DNA of 64,000 nucleotides, taken from assembly GCA_950097015.1 (NCBI GenBank), contig CATNEN010000032.1, positions 1 to 64,000 on the forward strand, given 5' to 3'. Positions 34,201 through 46,329 of the stretch are shown one piece after another. The position numbers were made by a program, and so were the translations under genes. How positions within the stretch are numbered: position 1 is the stretch's first letter; each line of letters starts with the position of its first letter. Source of the DNA: Macrostomum hystrix (Eukaryota > Platyhelminthes > Macrostomidae). Under the pieces are notes generated by a model. It had not been told where the DNA came from. It searched no databases and saw nothing but the letters and a program-made list of their open reading frames with translations.

Positions 34201-37200
34201 GGTATGCAACGGAAAACCATGCTGCTGCCTGCGCCCTCCGCTGATCGTGATTATCGCCAGCGAGTTGATCGAAAATACGTCGATACTTGTTTCCTAGCGC
34301 TTCAAAGGCAAGTCGCATAGCAGTATGAGCCCGACCACGCTCGGCTCGAAGCAGAGGATGCCACTGAAAGCAGCGACCGAGCTCAAATTCTCGTTCATTC
34401 TTGGTACCCCACTGAGCCATCAGTGCACGCAGATCACACCGGTAGAGTTGGTGCAATCGTTGAGCGCTGTTTAAAAAAAATTCATGACCAGGCCACGTAA
34501 CTTCGAACCGTTCGTTGCTACAATTGCTGACATCCAAGATATCCCAGTCGAGGTCGCATGAACAGCATCTTCGATACAGCTGGCCCAACAACTTCTCAGA
34601 GGAGTAAGATACTGAGCGCTCCATAAAATCCGGATAGCCTTTCCCTTGCACTAGTTTTACTGCCCTTTCAGGAACCTCAGGAACGATCCCAGTCTTTGGA
34701 AAGTCAACTGCTATCGACTGCGCACTTGCAACTTTGATTGCAAGCTGGTTGAGGGCTCCACCAGGCAGTTGGTCACAGACGGCCAGATGCAAATTCGCCA
34801 CTCGACCTAGAAAACTGTTGGCAAAGTTTTGGGCACAGAAGGTGGCCAGTCTCTCAGGATCCGTCACATTAGCTCCTTCAGGTAGCAGAGGCTCGCCTGC
34901 TGCCAGGTCGGCATAGTTTAAAGGCTTCTGAATTGCTTCTAGAGGTGGAATGAGTTCCGGATCCCATACAACTCCAAATTGGTCTCCATCGAGGTCCCCG
35001 CCACTACAGTCTGCAGCCAGAGAGCTGCTGCAATCAGACCTCGAGGGGAAAAGCAGCAGATTGATCCACCCTGCCAGTTCTGGACAGGACACTGCTCGCA
35101 CAACGCGGACGTCGCCTGGGTGAAGGCACGGGTTCCGATAAACCAGGACTGGGCCTTCAATCTGCTCGACTTGATCGCTTGGATGCCGCCTGATGCGTAG
35201 AAAGACCTCACCTTCACTCAGAACCTGTAGCGGATCAGGGGCAGCCATCACGCGGCAGCCGAGTTTGCCTACAGGCAGAGCCGCTCGCTTTCGAAGGTCC
35301 AAAAGACGAAAGCGGAACATGCAACGCAGCAGGCCGAGCCAGTGCGGATCAGTCAGCATGTCAAAGTGCTTTGCAACGTTCAGCACTCTAGATTTAGACG
35401 ATGCTGGTTGGTCGATGAAGTTGCAAAGTGCTGCAGCTGCATCAGCGGGATTCGCTAGCGCCTCGGCTGTCCTGCGGAGTTCCGAATCCAGAATGCTTCG
35501 CAGATGTTGCGCTGGATTCCAGTTTGAGCACTGATATGATAGTGCCTCCAACAGAGTTATGATTTCACGATTTAGGAACAGTGGACCACACTGATATGCT
35601 CCCACAATGCACAGTTTGTTATCCGAGCTCTCGAACTTCTCCGTCGATGGTCTCAGAGAGATGCCATGGTTTGAGCCAAGCTCTGGATCATCGTTCAATA
35701 CTGTTGTGAGGACTCCTTTTGCTCCAGCAAAGCGAAACTGATAGGCAGATGGAGTGTATGGCAGCTGAAGTTGAGCCGCGATGGAATCGGCAAGCGCCGT
35801 GCTGATTTTTCCACTACCTGAAATTTAAAAAAGAATTAATTACAACATTAGTACAGTAGCGTAACGTTTAAATGTTAGCGCAATGCAAAAATTCGAACTA
35901 ACCGTCTGTCACAAGATCATTGTTCCTTGCACGTCGGTCGGCGCATCTTGAAACTTGATGGTGCGCGAGTTCAGCCACTGGCGTGTCTGAAGTATGAAAA
36001 AGTCCCAAGCGAGAGAGATACTTGGATACTGAACGAAATTTATCCGGCTTCTCCACCAGTTGGTCTCGCAATCGCTGGACCTCCTCAATGGTTTCAGCGG
36101 CTACAAAGTAGCATCTGCTTGCCCGCAGCTGGCCACTGCTGGCCGAAAAAAATCGATAATGACGACCAGCCAGGAGCAGGCCATCGAGCAAGACGCGACG
36201 AAACCGATCTCCCACCAAAGCAGATGAGGCAACGTTGCCTCCACCCCGCACGGGTCCGCAGGACTCGTCAGTGAAGGCGACCAGGACGAGCCTGTCTGGA
36301 GGTATTCGACGAAGGAGGCGACTTGAAGCGACAGGAATAGCAGGAAACAGAACTACTCTGGTTGGAGTGACCGCCGCTCGCTTTACAAGCACGGAACCAG
36401 CAGGAACAAGAGAATCAGCCACAGCTTTGCCAGCATCATTCGCACCGTTCTCTAAAATGTTCAAGATTGAGCGCAATTTGCGTCCGAATACATCCGTTAG
36501 AAAGGCATTATGACCACTATCAGCTGAGAGCGCTAGAAGCGCATGAGACAGTCGAATAAGATTTTTCTGCCAGCTTTCGCCTGCGCCTGTGGCAGCGTCC
36601 GTGATTCGATTTGAAAGATTATTCGCAGCTTCTTTAGTGATGCAAAATTGACGACTATCGATCAGCGCTTGGGCTAGCCAGCGACACCCGAATTCTGCTT
36701 CAGAAGGTGCAGACAGGAATTCCGGCACGTGCGGGCAATGGAGAATGGGTGGCAATGGATCAGTTAAATGGCTGCCAGTCCCAAGGAGTTCCAGACGAGT
36801 ATCAAGCAGAGGCACTGGAAATGCTGCGCGTAGTCTCATCCAGTCGAGTGGCTCAGCCGACTCAGCAGCTGGCAGGTGCAAGATGAGTACAGGATTACTG
36901 TTGAGATGACGCCGAACTGTTTCATCGAGATCCGACTCTACAGATGCCGGATCAGAAAATATATCATTGAAAGTCCAATCGTTTATTGTTAGATCGTCGT
37001 TTCCTCTAGAAATTTTACTGACCGTGGGTGCAACTCGAATCGGTATGACCAGAAGTCCTTGTGACCAGTCAACGAATGCGAATCCATTGGTTCCAGCAGC
37101 AATTGACAAAGTCAACGAAATTTCACTTGCACCGAGAAAAACGGTTAGAAGACCTCGAGTCGAATCTATCTGAAGACTGACATTTCCTTCTGTGACTCTC

Positions 37201-40050
37201 AGCGATTCAACGAGCTTGATCTCTGTTTGAAACTGTCCCAAAGCGACACCGGTCAAGTTATGATCGCTCTTAATTGTTTCGCTGCTGTTATTATCGCCGG
37301 GAGAAGGTTCAGCTAGTCGGATATCAGGGATAAAAAAAAGAGGTCTACCTGCTATTCTAAAGGACCAGCAGCGTGCGAAAGAGTGATATGCAGACAGAAT
37401 AGGCTCTGCAGAAGCTGAAGTAAAGCACACGACTGCCGTGGTTGTATCAGGTGGGAAGACACCAGATGGCAGACAATTGTTTTCAGCATCATATTGCAGT
37501 AGATCAATACGGTGCACTTTTAAATGGCTTTTGGCTTCAATTTCCTCTTTTAGGTGGTCCTCCATATCTTTCGAGTCGAGTTGCAGCACAGAACTGTACA
37601 CTTGCACCACAAGTTGTCGCCCCATCGACCCGCCTACTTTTAGCAGGGGACGCGCCTCGATAGCTTGCACAGATTGGACAGTAAAATGCCTTACGACTTC
37701 TTTTGTCTTCTCAGAAGGAACGCCACTATTTAATGAATGTTCCTTTACCAATTCATTCAACAGTTTTTCTCTTTCGTGAAGCTCCTTAGCAGCAGCAGCC
37801 TCCTTTTCGTCTACAATTACAATGAAACGACTGTTCTTTTTGCGAGCTCGACCACGACTCTGCAATAGTTGCACAAGAGAATTCGGAGCGTCGAATCGAA
37901 CCACAATGTCGCATGCGCTGACGTCGAGACCCTCTTCAAGGACAGCCGTGCTCACAATTAGACGACTGAAGCCTTCGTTGAATTTACTCACAGCTACTGA
38001 CTGCTCGCCTTCCCAGTCCATGCCATCCGTGCCACCGCGTCCAACGACCAGCTGAGGCTTCAGACTCCGGAAGCGCTCAGACAGACGGGCGTGCACTAGA
38101 CGGGCAGTTCGTCGAGTCCAAGTCAGCACTAGGAGTCGGGACTCCTCATTCACGGACTCCAACGATGCAGCCTCCATCTCTAAAATCTGCATTCGCATAG
38201 ACACATCTTTGGCCCAGGAGGGGTCGGAGCGAAATTTCATTTTGTCGGAAGAAAGACAACGAAGATCTTGCAGAATTGCTTCTGCTTTAGCTACTCCAAC
38301 AACTTCGGACACTTCTATGGCGGCCAGAATGCAGAGGAGGTCGCGCATTTGCTCACGGTTTTGCCGAAACTGTGGTAAATCGCTGTAGATTAGGTTGCGT
38401 AACTGACCAGCTACATTTCGGAGTTGATTTCGCGGCAAAATCCCAGCTTTACCTAACGGTAGGCCAAAATCCAGTGAATTGTTACTTTCCCGAAGAACTT
38501 GCATCGCATCTTCAGAAAATTGAATTTGCAACTCCGTCTGACTGCACACCCGAATTTCAGTCTGAACTTGTTCTGCCGCCTCAGCTGCCTCGGTTGGACG
38601 GAGTGCGACGCAGTTCGATGAGAAGTGAGCCAGAAATGTTTGAAGCTTCTGAGCTCCCTCTTTAAGGCAATCTCCTGGTTCTACTGGGGATGCAGTTAAG
38701 CCAAGCAGGCGCGGTCGTCGACCATCGGGAAGTTTCCGGTGGACCGAAAGAACAGCTTGAAAGTTGTGACAGTAAGAATTAGCATGGTGACATTCGTCAA
38801 TAACTATGCAGGAAAATGCACTCAGGTCCGGTACACGTCGGTTCTTCAAGAGCGAAAGCAGGGCTCCTGCTGTGATCACAACCTGCGAATGTTGAAAGAA
38901 TTTCATTTTAGGTCTTCCTTCGCCATTATATCTTAAACAATATCGTGCAATAATGTAATAATGTACATTAAGTACATTTATCGTACACTACTTCCTTATG
39001 CTTGCATAATTGACCTCTATACGCACTCACAAAGTAGACCCAGCAATCAACATTTAACTGTAAATATTAATCAACCAAATCTAAGCTTGAGGGACAAACT
39101 ACAAACAATAATTTACTCAATTCAGCATGTGATTACGAGTAAGCTTATTAGATCTGAAAGATTCATAAGTAAAAGTCTATATCTGTCTCAAATTATATTC
39201 GCCACAAATTTTCGGATGATAAATCAACAGGCTGGTCATGAATAAGTAAGCTCCATCAACTCACTAGATCATGCGCTCCATCCAGTAGCTCCCGAATCTT
39301 CCAAGTCGTCATGTTCTCGCCACAGAGAGCGGCCACTCGAAGTCCAGTGTCCACCTCCAGCGCCTTCGCCTGCTGGAACACAAGCGGCACCCGCTCCACC
39401 AACAATGCGCCCATTAGGCCAGGGTTGATGGCCCGCATTCGAGCTAGTAGCAGAGCAGCTACCAGCGTCTTTCCTGAACCAGTTGGTAAAACCAGAACTA
39501 GATCTCTCTGCAAAGCTTCGGCAAAAGCTTCTATCTGGTACGGTCGGGGCACTTTTTCAGACGCCAGGAGGTCTGACCACTCAAAGTGCTCTGCAGTGGA
39601 AGCGAATCTAATAACAGCAGTTCGCGCAATTAAACTTGACCATCCGGTAAACTCAGAAACTATTGGTCGGCCATAGAAATTGCTCATATCCACCTGCTCT
39701 ATGACATGTCCAAATCTACGTATTAGTTTCACTGAAATTTTGTCTCTTGGTTCACAGCGGATGCCACCAACAATAACCTTCTTCTTTCCAAACGAGATGA
39801 AGTTAGAACCATGAGGTCCAAATGGAAGTTGAACTCCAACACTAGTCTGACAACTGCTGCAATTCACTACATACTTGGTCCCCTCTTTTTTAATGACCAG
39901 CTTTTTCATTGCTGCTTCAACGAACTGATTTTTTACCGATATGTATACTTCATTTTCAGCCTTCCTGAAGAAGCAAGCAAATTTAGCAGGCAATAAGCGC
40001 CTTCTACACAGGCCACAATCAATGCCAATTTCACTTTGTCGTGATGCCAT
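31229..40050 (-). CDS. Helicase - RNA-dependent RNA polymerase - terminal nucleotidyltransferase fusion protein
   Basis: Three exons join in frame: 40050-39265, 38882-35903, 35817-31229 (GT-AG introns of 382 and 85 bases), giving about 2,784 residues. Residues 12-15 and 64-67 form two CxxC pairs. An SF2 helicase of the Dicer/RIG-I type follows: LPTGSGKT 188-195, DECH 291-294, LTAS 324-327, a HEL2i-like insert and QSRGRAR 603-609. A cellular RdRP spans about 1,090-1,825, with VTPTRVVLFP, SSGQLRASRCYF, GSGKIS at 1256, SAYQFRFAGAKGV, RNPCLHPGDV, the catalytic DLDGD at 1530-1534 and AAAWFSVAYR. A Cid1/TUTase-type domain (about 1,880-2,060) has GS 1898-1899, SDIDLCV with D1911 and D1913, and third Asp D1990 in CDVTMN. 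The last 700 residues are unassigned, with a basic region near 2,560. It probably makes dsRNA in a small-RNA pathway. The start is the ATG just after a strong acceptor. Confidence 0.88.
38883..39264 (-). other. Intron 1 of the helicase-RdRP-nucleotidyltransferase gene
   Basis: The donor is CTA|GTGAGT and the acceptor is attcgcag|GTTGTG. Joining the exons gives GAHDL-VVITAGALLS, the expected helicase sequence between motifs Ia and II (compare Dicer and RIG-I). Phase 0. The intron is AT-rich with no other feature. Confidence 0.85.
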
Positions 40051-40054
40051 ACAT
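40031..40054 (-). promoter_or_regulatory. Splice acceptor and short upstream ORF at the start codon of the RdRP fusion gene
   Basis: On the minus strand, caattttcag is followed at once by AATGTATGGC. The first ATG opens a seven-codon frame ending in TGA. The second ATG, four bases later, starts the long protein. If the acceptor is used, the mature mRNA would have almost no gene-encoded leader, which fits either a 5' UTR intron or spliced-leader trans-splicing, and the overlapping mini-ORF could dampen translation. Confidence 0.5.
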
Positions 40055-40099
40055 TCTGAAAATTGTATGAAAATGAGGATTAAATTGAGAGCCAATCGT

Positions 40100-42743
40100 T
40101 GATAGCGATCTTATATGAGATGATATGATGAGTAAATGACTATATGACTAAAAATGTCCAAAAAAGATCATAAAAGTATACCTACTGAAACTATATCTTC
40201 ATTCTTCAATAAAAATATATATGTGGGAAACAAAGCTTCAATTAAATTTTTACTTCAATAATGAGTAGACTAGCACTAAATCATCTAGCGAAATTGCGAT
40301 TTTTGTTTAGAAGTGGGGACTAAGACAAAAATTTAATATAAATAACTTTACTAGAAAAGAGTTAATCATAAAAACTATAGGGTTTCAAAATTTATTTCGA
40401 AACTATTTCACAATTTATTTCGAAACTATTCAAAAATTTGTTTCGAGAAACTATTTCAAAATTTTTTTGAAACTATTTCGAAATCACAAAATAAGCTATA
40501 TCTGACACGCTATTGCATATAGATGCGACAAAATACTGAAATACTGTAGTTTTAGTGAATGCCTCAAAAGAATGCCTTAAATATTTAGTTACATATGCAC
40601 TACGATCATTATAATGTTCGATCCAAAACACAATTTGATTATTTTTGTGATATCTGTACCAGCAAGAAGTTGAAAAAATGTAATAAAATATGTAATGCTA
40701 CGTCTTAATTTATCAACAAAGTACGAATTCCCTCACGAAAACGAAAATTTTCGCTTTTGATATTTAAATTTTACACTAATCAAGTCATTTTGCTTCACTT
40801 AATCAAACTTTTCTGTCATATAAAATTTCAACACAATGGATTAACGTTATTTGTAGAGTGAACTGTTTTTAATATAATAAAAAACATAAATTTAAGCACG
40901 AAAACCCTACTCTACGAGTATAATATTAATTAAATTGAATGTGCAGAATCTGATTCGCGATGGTTGTCGTGCGAGAACATCTATAAACGCAGAATGCATT
41001 TTACTCGTATTTGTTACTAACTCTTACAATTCTGCTAGCCTTTACTAGCCTATATCTTAATGAATTACTAACTTGTTTCAATATAGAAGTCAACTTTTGC
41101 ACATGCTATTTTAGAATGTTTGTATGTTTACAAAAGTCTACTTGACACTGTACATCAACAAAGTAATAACTTGCGTTGCAATTGTACATATTCATTGTAG
41201 TTTTCAGTCCTTAAATTCCGGTCAATGGCGTCATCTTCCTAAAAAACCATATTTAAGTGACTGCTGCTAATTTGGGGTCCCTGACGGTATTACTTTGTCC
41301 GCTACCACTGCAGGCCAATGCGCTGCAGGTGCGCCTCCATTGCGTTTCTGCTTGCTGCTTTCGCTGTAGCAGTCTCACTCCATTCAAATACATCTGTATC
41401 CTTTCTCCCGTTATCTCCTATACCTCGCCTACATCGTGTCTCTTTTAAATGTATTAAAAGTATTAAATGTGCAGTAATTTGCGAATTGTTCGACGTTACA
41501 TCACTGCCACAAGTACAACTTAAGAACAGTTGTCCTTGCACTGCCACTGCGAAATTGTGCTGTTAAATGATGGCCTCGTGCACAACAATCCGGTCTGGCG
41601 AATGGAAAATACGCATAACTATGCTAAAATGGTCTGAACATTGGCCTTGACAAGTCCAATATTGAGCTGCATTAAAATTACTTAATTGTCTAGATGTGGC
41701 GTTAGAATCCAGACTTTAAAATAAATTTAAATCTTTTATTTTGAAACTGATTTATTACATACATTTTGCAAGTAACAACTCAGAGAATTTTGTTTGAATC
41801 GAGATTATTAAAACGGTATAATAAAAATGTCTTATTTGAAACGGGACTTGACATTTTTTAAAGAAAAATTAATGAAGTTCTGTTCAGTTTAGTTCAAATC
41901 AAAGCAGGGTAAAAATGTAATAAATTGCTGGATACTTTAAAGCTTAGTAAAATAGAATGTATTAGGTCGTAGATGATTTTTTTGTACATCTACAATTCAA
42001 AACTGGTAATAGTTGTTGCCGTGCTGCTTATTTAGAATAAATAGTCCCATTCTTCACTACTGTGTAGTTGTAATTCAAAATTTTGCTTCAACATTTAAAT
42101 ATGTAAGTTGACATTACAGTCTTGTTTGACTGATTAGATTTACATTGAGTATTTTATATATACTTTAAGTCTGCCTTTCACTTACTTCTGTCTGAAATTT
42201 AGAGTACATACTTATAATATGACTAAAACTATAATTGCTAGCTTTTTGTGCTCATGATTATGAAAGAAAAAGTATTGCTCACAAGCACTTAAAACATCAA
42301 AGATTGCTCCTATTGATTGTTAGACTCAGCTAGTACTTGCATTTAATTATACAGTTAGTCAGTTAGGCTTTTTAATAAAATGTGGATGAGTAGCTACTTT
42401 TTTTACATTAACTTTTTTACTAATGTTTTTTTAACTCAAGAATTGCTAGTTTCTCTACTCTAGTATTCTATTTAGAGAGTAAGCAGCTATGTACATTAAA
42501 TGGTCAATTATTTTTACCTTTTTTAGTTGTACCCAAGCCTACCCAGTTAATCCGTGTCTCAGTGTTTCATGAATGAAAATATTTTTTTAATTCATAACAG
42601 TTGTGGTCTTACCTTTTCTTATAGTATGGTTAGTATTCTAATCTACTAAGATTATACAATTTTTAGATTGAACCATATGTTTCTTATGTTATAGTTAGTC
42701 TTGTATATCTCCTAAGTATTTAAGTGAGAAGTAATGTGTTTAA
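40100..42743. other. AT-rich intergenic region without recognised genes
   Basis: About 2.6 kb of AT-rich sequence between the divergent side of the RdRP fusion gene and a SINE. Short ORFs near 41,257-41,566 overlap on both strands and resemble no family I know. A patch of attatttcgaaactatttc repeats lies at 40,385-40,490. The promoter of the RdRP fusion gene should lie at the left end, but I see no clear core element. Confidence 0.6.
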
Positions 42744-43323
42744 GGGGGTGAGTGGGTCAGCGGCTAATGTCGCCACCCAACTTTCCAATGGTCACTGGTT
42801 TGTTCCTCCCTCCAAGTCACAATTATTTCTGGGCTTAGTTAGGGGTCTGCAAAGTAGTGACTTGCGGAGATACACCTTATTATGTGCAACCAAAGCTAAC
42901 TTAAAAATAGCTTAACCCCTGCCTTCTGCATGCCTGCTTGTTTGTGTTTGTGTTTGTGCATTGGGCCGGATATGAGGCAATGTATGGGGGGTGGGGCGGG
43001 TGTGCACCAGCCATGTGTGTTCTGATGGGCGAGGTTTCACCAACCATCTGTGCGCATGGCTTGGTCCTCTCATCCCTACCCTTCAGGCATCTAAGTTCTC
43101 CCCTTGTTTGGTCAGCTCTGTGCATGTGTGGGCCTGGGGTGAGAGGCACTCTGGCTGCTGCCCCCTTCCCCACTTGGCTTGCTACTGTGTATGAGGTGCC
43201 TGTGTTCAGGGGTCTAGATGGCACGATGGGCGACTCCTGCCTAGTTTGCCAGCCTGGAGGCATGCCATTCTTGTGCTTGTGCATCAAGTGCCCCGGGCCC
43301 CCTGCAAATAAATAAGTAAGTAT
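42744..43323 (+). mobile_element. SINE-like retroelement with 10-bp target-site duplication
   Basis: This 580-bp insertion is GC-richer than its AT-rich surroundings. It is bracketed by perfect copies of ATGTGTTTAA at 42,734-42,743 and 43,324-43,333. Its 5' end (gggtgagtgggtcagcggct, then a ggtttgttcc stretch about 60 bases on) resembles degenerate A and B boxes of a tRNA-derived promoter, and its 3' end is an A-rich aaataaataagtaagtat tail. Open frames inside (up to 128 codons) overlap on both strands and look fortuitous. The long body could come from a partner LINE. Confidence 0.7.
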
Positions 43324-43773
43324 ATGTGTTTAATATGCTTTTTATTTTGATTTTTTCTTTTAGACGGCTGAATAGCTAATAACAATAAATCTTTTTATTA
43401 GCTTTGTTCTAAAGAAAAGCAAACTTTTTTGTTTTCTATATTTGCAATAAAATATTTCTCTTGAAAATAAAATCTTTGTCATTAATATTTACTCTTTTCT
43501 TAAAAAGAAATTTAAGAAGAGATTTTAGATGTTGCTAGCTGGCTAGAAAGTATTTTGTCCCTACTTGTTTAGAGTTAAAATCTTTATAAATTGTACTTAT
43601 TTTTTATTAATAACACAAAGCAACTAAAACTTATAATTAGGTTTTCTGGCTTTTCATAGAAGGCCAGTTATTTTTTGCTGTTTATTTCCACTTTAAACAT
43701 GTTAAAGAGTCCATCAAAGCATTAAAACTGGTTTAATACTTTTAAGTTTGTTGAATAGTTATTTTTTAATAAG
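43324..43773. other. AT-rich 3' flank of CAP gene A
   Basis: About 450 bases of AT-rich sequence downstream of CAP gene A. It contains a polyadenylation signal (AATAAA, minus strand, at 43,681-43,686), 88 bases past the stop. No other feature is seen. Confidence 0.6.
43681..43686 (-). terminator. Candidate polyadenylation signal of CAP gene A
   Basis: AATAAA on the minus strand, about 90 bases after the TAA stop at 43,774-43,776. Confidence 0.6.
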
Positions 43774-46218
43774 TTACTCAGCTTTGATGGCCTGCACTCC
43801 AATAGCAGAGATGGCTGCATTGATCTTGGTGGTAGCTGTTGGCCAGGCTGCTGCAAGAAGGCTCTTACTTACAAAGTTCTGAGTATTACCTAAAATGGGT
43901 ATTTAAAGTCGAATGTATTTACCATTTGAAGTTCCACATGCTCATTAAATATATTTTAGAGGACCAATAGATATTCACTTACCATTGCATACATTTGCCA
44001 CACTAGGCTGCATTGTGTAATATATGTCACTCCTCAACGATCCATCAACTACCTGCATCGGATATTGATCAGCTACATGAAAGTCTTCACAGGTTACAAA
44101 GTACTGAATACTTGAAGGCAGTGCAGTTGATGTCGAGCTTGGGCAGCAAGTGGCAAAGTTGGCACTGCAGTAGCTGTTAACAGCGTCTGTTAGGTAGGTT
44201 CTTGTCGTCTCTTTCATCAGAGTTCCATTCCACTAAAACAATAGGATAATATAATAAGCCTCTGTGGGTAGTCTCTCCATTGTCTCTATTCCAATTTCCC
44301 GAATATTTCAGATATTGTGGCTGTTCTTTCCAATTATTCAGATAAACATGAAATTTCCAATTTGATTGATAGGGTGCGTAGAAGTTATTTAAAACGTTTG
44401 CTTATAGGACCGAAGGGTTTTGACTTCTCCCAGTTAATGCAACAGGTTTTGCAGTACAGAAAAATGTTATCAGTTAATCACGTACATTGGAGTGTAAAAT
44501 TGAGCACTTACAATAGACATATACAGTGGATAGTAACTTGCATAGCGCACTTCTCCAGCGAAGTAGATGGCCAGGCTGTGCTCCTCTTGAATCTTGTTAA
44601 CTGTTATTGAAAAATATATTTAGGATGGGCGGATGTTAGCGTTATTTAGTCATCTACCACTCGTGATTACTGAAACAGAACTGATAGTTTATAAATTAAT
44701 TGTTTCATTGACTCACTCTCGCAACGATAACCTGCGAAGTTAGCTGGACAAACACACTTGCATGTGGTATCAAACATGGTTGGCGTGCCGCCATTTTTAC
44801 AAAACACAGCCTGAGCCTTGCAGTCATTGGGGATTGAGCTTGGAAAGTAGATGTTCTTAGCTGCAATTACAACGATTGTAAAACATTGAAGATTTAATTG
44901 CGTGTAGGTCAGATTTCTCTGCTAAAGATTCAAGATAAGTGAACTTCTTTGCTCAACCAGGCTTCGCTTACAAACGCGAGTGATAATAAATCTCCGCAGT
45001 AATACAATTACTTACTTTCACACCTGACGCCATAGTATCCAGCGGGGCAGGAGCACGAGCAGAACGGTGAAGCCACCAAAGTGCCATAGTTCATGCATTC
45101 CAGCTTGCACTCTGTAACACGGGTCATTTGTTTAGTGCTCCATAAAAATGCGTGAGTGAACAAGAAATCAGAACGCTTTTTAAAGTGGTTATATTGTGGG
45201 TTTAGGTTTAGGTACAGGAACAGAGGTAGGTGAGAAGAAGCGACATGGGGGATCTTTATTTTAACCAGTATATGGAAGTAGAGGCCGAGACTAAGACTGT
45301 CACCAAACCGAAGCGAACTGAAGTATGTCTCACCAAATGGTCCAGGTACTGGTGGTGTTTCTCCTACCAGGATGGCGTAGCAAAGACCTTCCTTATAGTA
45401 CGTTGCATAGCCGTTGCCGCATTTGGTTCCTGGTTCTCCAATTTGGTATGGTGGTGAGCTCCACTCCCTGTGTGCGGTTTCATATTCAGATAATAATGAC
45501 CAAGTTATTGTTTTAAGCGTCTCTACGTTTCGCAAAATATATTTGCCTGATACTCACCTATTAAACTCACAGGCTGCCATGTAGTTACCACTGCAGAATT
45601 GAATGCCGCAACCAACTTTGTTTACACCTGAGGTCGCTATCTGCAGGTAGTGTCCACAAGTAGAAAAGAATGGATATTTGCCTGCACCAACAGTGCAAAC
45701 GCCATCGGTGTGATTGTAGATTTCTCTCTCCAGAAACATGAAGACTAGAATCTCGCTGAAATTCTTTCTGGATCCGAGGTACAGAGTCTCGCCCAGAGAT
45801 GCGTATTCGCCGCCATAGTTGTGCGCAAACACGCAACTGTTGGCCGCTTTCTGGGCCAGGTTCTCCAAGTTTGTGTCCCACAGCTGGAATCGGAGAGTTT
45901 TTTTAGTTTTTTCACCTTTCTTATTTTGCTGCAAAATGCCAGTGGAGGATTTCAAATGACACCTTTTAAATGGACGCTTGTTTCGACACGAAAGGTTTTG
46001 TCACGCCTGTATTTGCGAATTTAAAGCTGCAAAAGTGCCTCAAAAGTTCTTACCAATCCGTTCATGTCGGCCGCGGGCGGTACAACGCTCTTTCTCAAAT
46101 GGTTAATAAACTTGATTGTGTCAGATTTTTCCTGCTCCGACAATTCGCACCTGCCAACGCTGCCGGTTAGGGTCAGGATTAGCGAAACGCACAGCCAGAC
46201 TGTGAAGGTGGAGTCCAT
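43774..46218 (-). CDS. Secreted CAP-domain / EGF-like protein A
   Basis: Eight exons join in frame: 46218-46054, 45883-45558, 45467-45334, 45111-45016, 44860-44717, 44600-44512, 44232-43983, 43889-43774 (1,320 bases, 439 residues). A signal peptide (MDSTFTVWLCVSLILTLTGS) leads a CAP/SCP domain. It has an N-terminal NHLRKSVVPPAADMNGL helix, FAHNYGGEYASLGETL carrying the usual His and Glu, and CGHYLQIA with the second His. A Cys-rich hinge follows (TKCGNGYATYYKEGLC), then two EGF-like modules ending CSCPAGYYGVRCE and CKCVCPANFAGYRCE. A C-terminal region of about 150 residues is of unknown family and includes FATCCPSS. It is probably an extracellular protein; CAP proteins act in lipid binding, reproduction or mucus, and the actual role here is unknown. 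Its tandem paralogue is at 47,188-50,714. Confidence 0.88.
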
Positions 46219-46321
46219 TTTCGTCTTGAAGTGAGCTGAAGCGGTATAAGTTTTCAGTTCCTAACAGACAATTGCATCCATGAAAGGATTTGTTAATTTA
46301 GCAAAGAATTCGGCGCGCAAA

Positions 46322-46329
46322 TATTTATA
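46322..46329 (-). promoter_or_regulatory. TATA box of CAP gene A
   Basis: TATAAATA on the minus strand, about 105 bases upstream of the ATG at 46,218. Paralogue B has a similar element at nearly the same distance from its own ATG, which supports this as a core promoter. Confidence 0.55.

Noticed and set aside
39256-40095. Start of the RdRP fusion at 40,095 (MALNLILIFIQF)
   Set aside because: The extra residues cover a pyrimidine-rich acceptor (caattttcag), so this stretch is more likely intron or outron; the ATG at 40,050 is preferred.
42901-43315. ORFs of 125-128 codons on both strands
   Set aside because: They lie inside the 580-bp SINE-like insertion and overlap each other; no domain is seen.
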